Of a stretch of DNA of 14,976 bases, positions 12,711 through 14,976 are shown piece by piece (within the stretch, counting starts at the first letter, position 1; each line of letters starts with the position of its first letter). The position numbers and the translations under genes were made by a program. The notes under the pieces were generated by a model that worked only from the letters and a program-made list of their open reading frames with translations, did not search any database and was not told where the DNA came from. The DNA is taken from positions 1-14,976 of the forward strand of contig JBOGFJ010000216.1 in the NCBI GenBank assembly GCA_050743385.1. Direction: 5' to 3'. Origin of the DNA: JACDBD01 sp050743385 (GTDB lineage: Bacteria > Actinomycetota > Acidimicrobiia > IMCC26256 > JACDBD01).

Positions 12711-13847
12711 GTGAGCGACACCGGCACCGCGACGCGGCGGAGGGAGGGGCGCCCGGCGTACCGGCCGGGCACGGTCGTGTTGCGCGACGCCTGGTACGGG
12801 GTCGCGCACGCCGCCGCGGTCGAGCGGGGCTCCCCGCTCGGCGTGATGATCGACTCGACGCCAGTCGTGCTCTGGCGGGATGCGAACGACGCAATCACCG
12901 CGATGGAGGATCGATGCTGTCACCGGCGGGCGCCGCTCTCGGCCGGCCGCGTCGTCGACGGGGTGCTGCAGTGCGCGTATCACGGATGGTGCTACGACGC
13001 CGAGGGCGTCGTCGTGACGATCCCCTCGCTCGGCCCGGGCGTCGCCCCGCCGGCGCGCTTCTCCGTTCCGCGCTATCCGGTCGTGATCCGCTACGGGATC
13101 GTGTGGCTCTGGTGGGGTGATCCCGCCACCGCAGATGCCGCATTGGTTCCCGATATCCCGTTCCTCGAGTCCGGCCGCGCGGCTCCCGCCGCCGGTGGCT
13201 TCAGTTACTCGGCGCCGCAGGAGCTCGTCGTCGAGAACCTCCTCGACTTGACGCACCTCGACTTCGTGCACGGCGCGGTGTTCGGCGATCCGTTCGGCGG
13301 CGTCGAGGAGATCACCGTCGAGCACACGGACGAGGTCATCGTCATGCGCCGGGTCTCGCGCGACCGCCGCCCGCCGAAGCTGCTCGCCCGCGTGATGGGG
13401 AACCCCGACCGTCAGGACATCGCCCAGACCTTCTACTGCCACGTGCGCAGCGGCGTGGCCTTTGGCATCGCCTGGAACACACCACCGGGTTGGGGCTTCT
13501 GCCTCGCCATGTGCAACACGCCCGAGACGCCGACCAGTACCCGAACCACGTCCGCGATCCGCGTGATCGGAGGCCCGTGGGCGTACCGCAAGATCGCTCC
13601 GATCATCTCGATGAAACTCGTGGCGCGCCAGGACGAGCGGATCTTCCGCCTCCAGGCTCCGCGTTACCGCGGGGACGAGCAGCGCGCCGACAAGTCGGTG
13701 CCGGCCGACGCCGCCGGGATGCGTTACCGCGCGCTCCGCAGCACGCTGGCCGACCGGCAGCGCACCGGCGACTTCGCCTACCGGGAAGGGTGGGACGGTC
13801 TCGACCCCGCCGACGCGATCCTCATGGACGGCCGGATCCCCGAGTGA
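12711..13847 (+). CDS. Rieske [2Fe-2S] aromatic oxygenase, VanA-like terminal oxygenase component
   Basis: A 378-residue non-haem iron oxygenase. The Rieske domain has Cys69-x-His71 and Cys88-x2-His91 separated by 16 residues; the x is Cys70, where Pro is usual. The catalytic domain has Asp179-x2-His182-x4-His187 (L-D-L-T-H-L-D-F-V-H) and a C-terminal Asp308 (R-Q-D-E-R-I) completing the 2-His-1-carboxylate site. Size and layout fit single-subunit O-demethylases and monooxygenases such as VanA rather than two-subunit ring dioxygenases. GTG 12711 follows AAGGGAG (12696-12702) by eight bases; a perfect palindrome CTCACGCGTGAG (12704-12715) spans the start. No reductase or ferredoxin gene is beside it. 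It may demethylate or hydroxylate an aromatic precursor for the meta-cleavage operon; that link is inferred from proximity only. Confidence 0.88.
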   Translation: MSDTGTATRRREGRPAYRPGTVVLRDAWYGVAHAAAVERGSPLGVMIDSTPVVLWRDANDAITAMEDRCCHRRAPLSAGRVVDGVLQCAYHGWCYDAEGVVVTIPSLGPGVAPPARFSVPRYPVVIRYGIVWLWWGDPATADAALVPDIPFLESGRAAPAAGGFSYSAPQELVVENLLDLTHLDFVHGAVFGDPFGGVEEITVEHTDEVIVMRRVSRDRRPPKLLARVMGNPDRQDIAQTFYCHVRSGVAFGIAWNTPPGWGFCLAMCNTPETPTSTRTTSAIRVIGGPWAYRKIAPIISMKLVARQDERIFRLQAPRYRGDEQRADKSVPADAAGMRYRALRSTLADRQRTGDFAYREGWDGLDPADAILMDGRIPE

Positions 13848-13896
13848 GATCCCGCCGCCCGCTCTCGTGCCGTTGACCCGCAACCAAGGAGGCCCA

Positions 13897-14976
13897 GTGC
13901 CGTCGATGCGTCGTCTCGTTCCGATGGTGGCGCTGGTGCTCGCGAGCGCCGGCTTCCCGATCGCGTCCGCGGGCGCAGGCGAGCAGAAGCCGAAGTTCAC
14001 GGGCGACCCGATCACGGTGATGACGATCGGTGAGTTCGCGGTGGCGGCGGTGGGCTCCGAGAACCCGGAGCTCGCCGGTGCGGTCAAGGCGCGGGCGCGG
14101 GCCATCAACAAGGCCGGCGGGCTCGAGGACACCTCGGGCGACACCCACAACCTGAACGTCATCGCCTGCAACACCGATCTCGATCCCAACAGGTCCGAGC
14201 AGTGCGCACGCGACGCCGTCGACGAGGGCGTCGTCGCCGTCATCGGTCAGAACTCCGTCAACGGCGCTCAGATCTTCCCCGCGCTCGAGGAGTCCGGGAT
14301 CCCGAGCATCGGCAACATCGTGTTCCAGCCCATCGATGCGTCGAGCCCGATGGCGTTCCCGCTCACGCCCGGGATCCCGGGAGTGTTTGCCGCCCTGCCG
14401 CAGGTCCTCGGGGAGGCGGGGGCGACGGACATCTCCTACATCGTGTCCGACATCGGGGCGACCACCGCGGCCGCGGTGCTGTTCCTCGATCAGGGGACCG
14501 AGCTCACGGGCGCGCAGAAAGGCCCCGAGGTCCTCGTCCCGGCGGACGCCGCCGACCTCGCGCCCTACGTCGCCACTGGTACCGCCGACCCCGTCGACGG
14601 CACGGTCGCCTTCCTGATTGGCGAGATCGAGTCGACGCTGATCCGCCAGATCGCCGAGTCGGGCTTCGACGGCCCGGTGTCGACGCAGGCGGGGCTGCTC
14701 ACAGAGTCGATCCTCGACGACGCCGGCGACGCCGCCGACGGGCTGCTCGTCGTCGGGCCCGTCGTGCCGTTCACGAACACGAAGGTCAAGGGCATCAAGA
14801 TGTTCCGCAAGGACATGGCGGCCTACGACGACTCGCTCGCCCTGAACGACAGCGCGGTGAACAGCTGGCTCGCCACGTACGTGTTCGAGCAGGTGGCCGA
14901 GACGCTGCCGACGATCGACCGCGACTCGGTGCGCGATGCGATGGGCCGGCTGGTCGACTTCGACACCCTCGGGATC
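13897..14976 (+). CDS. ABC transporter substrate-binding protein (type I periplasmic-binding fold), truncated by window edge
   Basis: 360 residues are visible with no stop before the right edge. Signal peptide: MPSMRRLVP then a hydrophobic core (MVALVLASAGFPIA) and a likely cleavage after ASA or AGA near residue 25-28. The binding fold follows: T-V-M-T-I-G-E-F, A-I-N-K-A-G-G-L, V-I-A-C-N-T, E-Q-C-A-R-D-A-V, S-G-I-P-S-I-G-N, and later T-V-A-F-L-I-G-E. Cys91 and Cys103 match the Cys pair (same 12-residue spacing) of the protein at 1-539. The GTG start is set by AAGGAGG (13886-13892), four bases upstream; an ATG at 13906 would be 13 bases from it. It lies 49 bases after the Rieske gene and is probably cotranscribed, linking uptake of the substrate to its oxidation. 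Transport partners are not in view. Confidence 0.87.
   Translation, partial: MPSMRRLVPMVALVLASAGFPIASAGAGEQKPKFTGDPITVMTIGEFAVAAVGSENPELAGAVKARARAINKAGGLEDTSGDTHNLNVIACNTDLDPNRSEQCARDAVDEGVVAVIGQNSVNGAQIFPALEESGIPSIGNIVFQPIDASSPMAFPLTPGIPGVFAALPQVLGEAGATDISYIVSDIGATTAAAVLFLDQGTELTGAQKGPEVLVPADAADLAPYVATGTADPVDGTVAFLIGEIESTLIRQIAESGFDGPVSTQAGLLTESILDDAGDAADGLLVVGPVVPFTNTKVKGIKMFRKDMAAYDDSLALNDSAVNSWLATYVFEQVAETLPTIDRDSVRDAMGRLVDFDTLGI

Noticed and set aside
12704..12715. Palindrome CTCACGCGTGAG at the Rieske start codon as an independent operator
   Set aside because: It lies between ribosome site and start codon, where a short GC-rich palindrome can arise by chance; noted in the gene entry but not claimed as a site.
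12653..12898. N-terminal extension of the TetR protein
   Set aside because: It would cross the inverted-repeat operator and run antisense to the Rieske gene; TetR proteins normally begin shortly before the helix-turn-helix, as ATG 12652 gives.
12705..14243. Open frame of about 512 codons on the minus strand opposite the Rieske and second binding-protein genes
   Set aside because: It covers two genes with complete motifs on the other strand and shows only shadow composition.
1..14976. Mobile elements, CRISPR arrays, tRNA or other RNA genes, phage or defence systems
   Set aside because: No transposase or integrase motifs, no terminal repeats, no regularly spaced repeats and no cloverleaf-like segment were seen; the window is metabolic throughout.

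Overview
The window is GC-rich (roughly 70% by eye), uses many GTG starts and overlapping GTGA stop/start junctions. It carries an LLM-class (F420-type) oxidoreductase, a VanA-type Rieske oxygenase and two type I ABC substrate-binding proteins. Together these suggest a high-GC actinobacterium, possibly of the Acidimicrobiia; the taxon is inferred from gene style only. No rRNA, tRNA, CRISPR array, insertion sequence or long gene-free stretch is visible. The longest gaps are regulatory spacers of under 200 bases.

Layout. (1) 1-539, minus: start of a periplasmic/lipid-facing ABC substrate-binding protein that runs off the left edge. (2) 540-737: divergent promoter region with a 20-base near-perfect palindrome. 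(3) 738-2121, plus: SDR dehydrogenase followed by a MarR repressor. (4) 2181-7645, plus: a tight five-gene operon with HpaB-type two-component flavin monooxygenase, HpaE-type aldehyde dehydrogenase, HpaD/LigB-type extradiol dioxygenase, acetoacetate-decarboxylase-superfamily protein and HpaG-like fumarylacetoacetase-family protein. (5) 11945 down to 7642, minus: a second tight five-gene operon with LLM oxidoreductase, NTF2/SnoaL-like protein, alpha/beta hydrolase, phytanoyl-CoA-dioxygenase-family Fe(II)/2-oxoglutarate oxygenase and amidohydrolase. Operons 4 and 5 converge and share the four bases CTAG as both stop codons. (6) 12032-12652, minus: TetR regulator, divergent from (7) 12711-13847, plus: Rieske oxygenase, with a shared operator between them. 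(8) 13897-14976, plus: a second substrate-binding protein, paralogous to the first, cut by the right edge.

How it may work. HpaB, HpaD and HpaE are recognisable as the 4-hydroxyphenylacetate (homoprotocatechuate) meta-cleavage enzymes: ring hydroxylation to a catechol, extradiol ring opening, then oxidation of the semialdehyde. The HpaG-like protein would follow as decarboxylase/isomerase. The classical HpaF isomerase, HpaH hydratase and HpaI aldolase are absent. An acetoacetate-decarboxylase-superfamily protein with an intact Schiff-base lysine pair sits in their place, so a shortened lower pathway is a reasonable hypothesis. The second operon, the SDR, the Rieske oxygenase and the two binding proteins look like uptake and upstream processing of a larger or masked aromatic substrate; its identity cannot be read from sequence.

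Regulation. An identical 12-mer, TAAGATCTCTAA, overlaps the predicted promoters of both convergent operons and occurs at no third place that I found by eye. It is a good candidate for the operator of the MarR protein encoded immediately upstream of the first operon, which would tie both arms into one regulon. The TetR/Rieske pair has its own 20-base inverted repeat.
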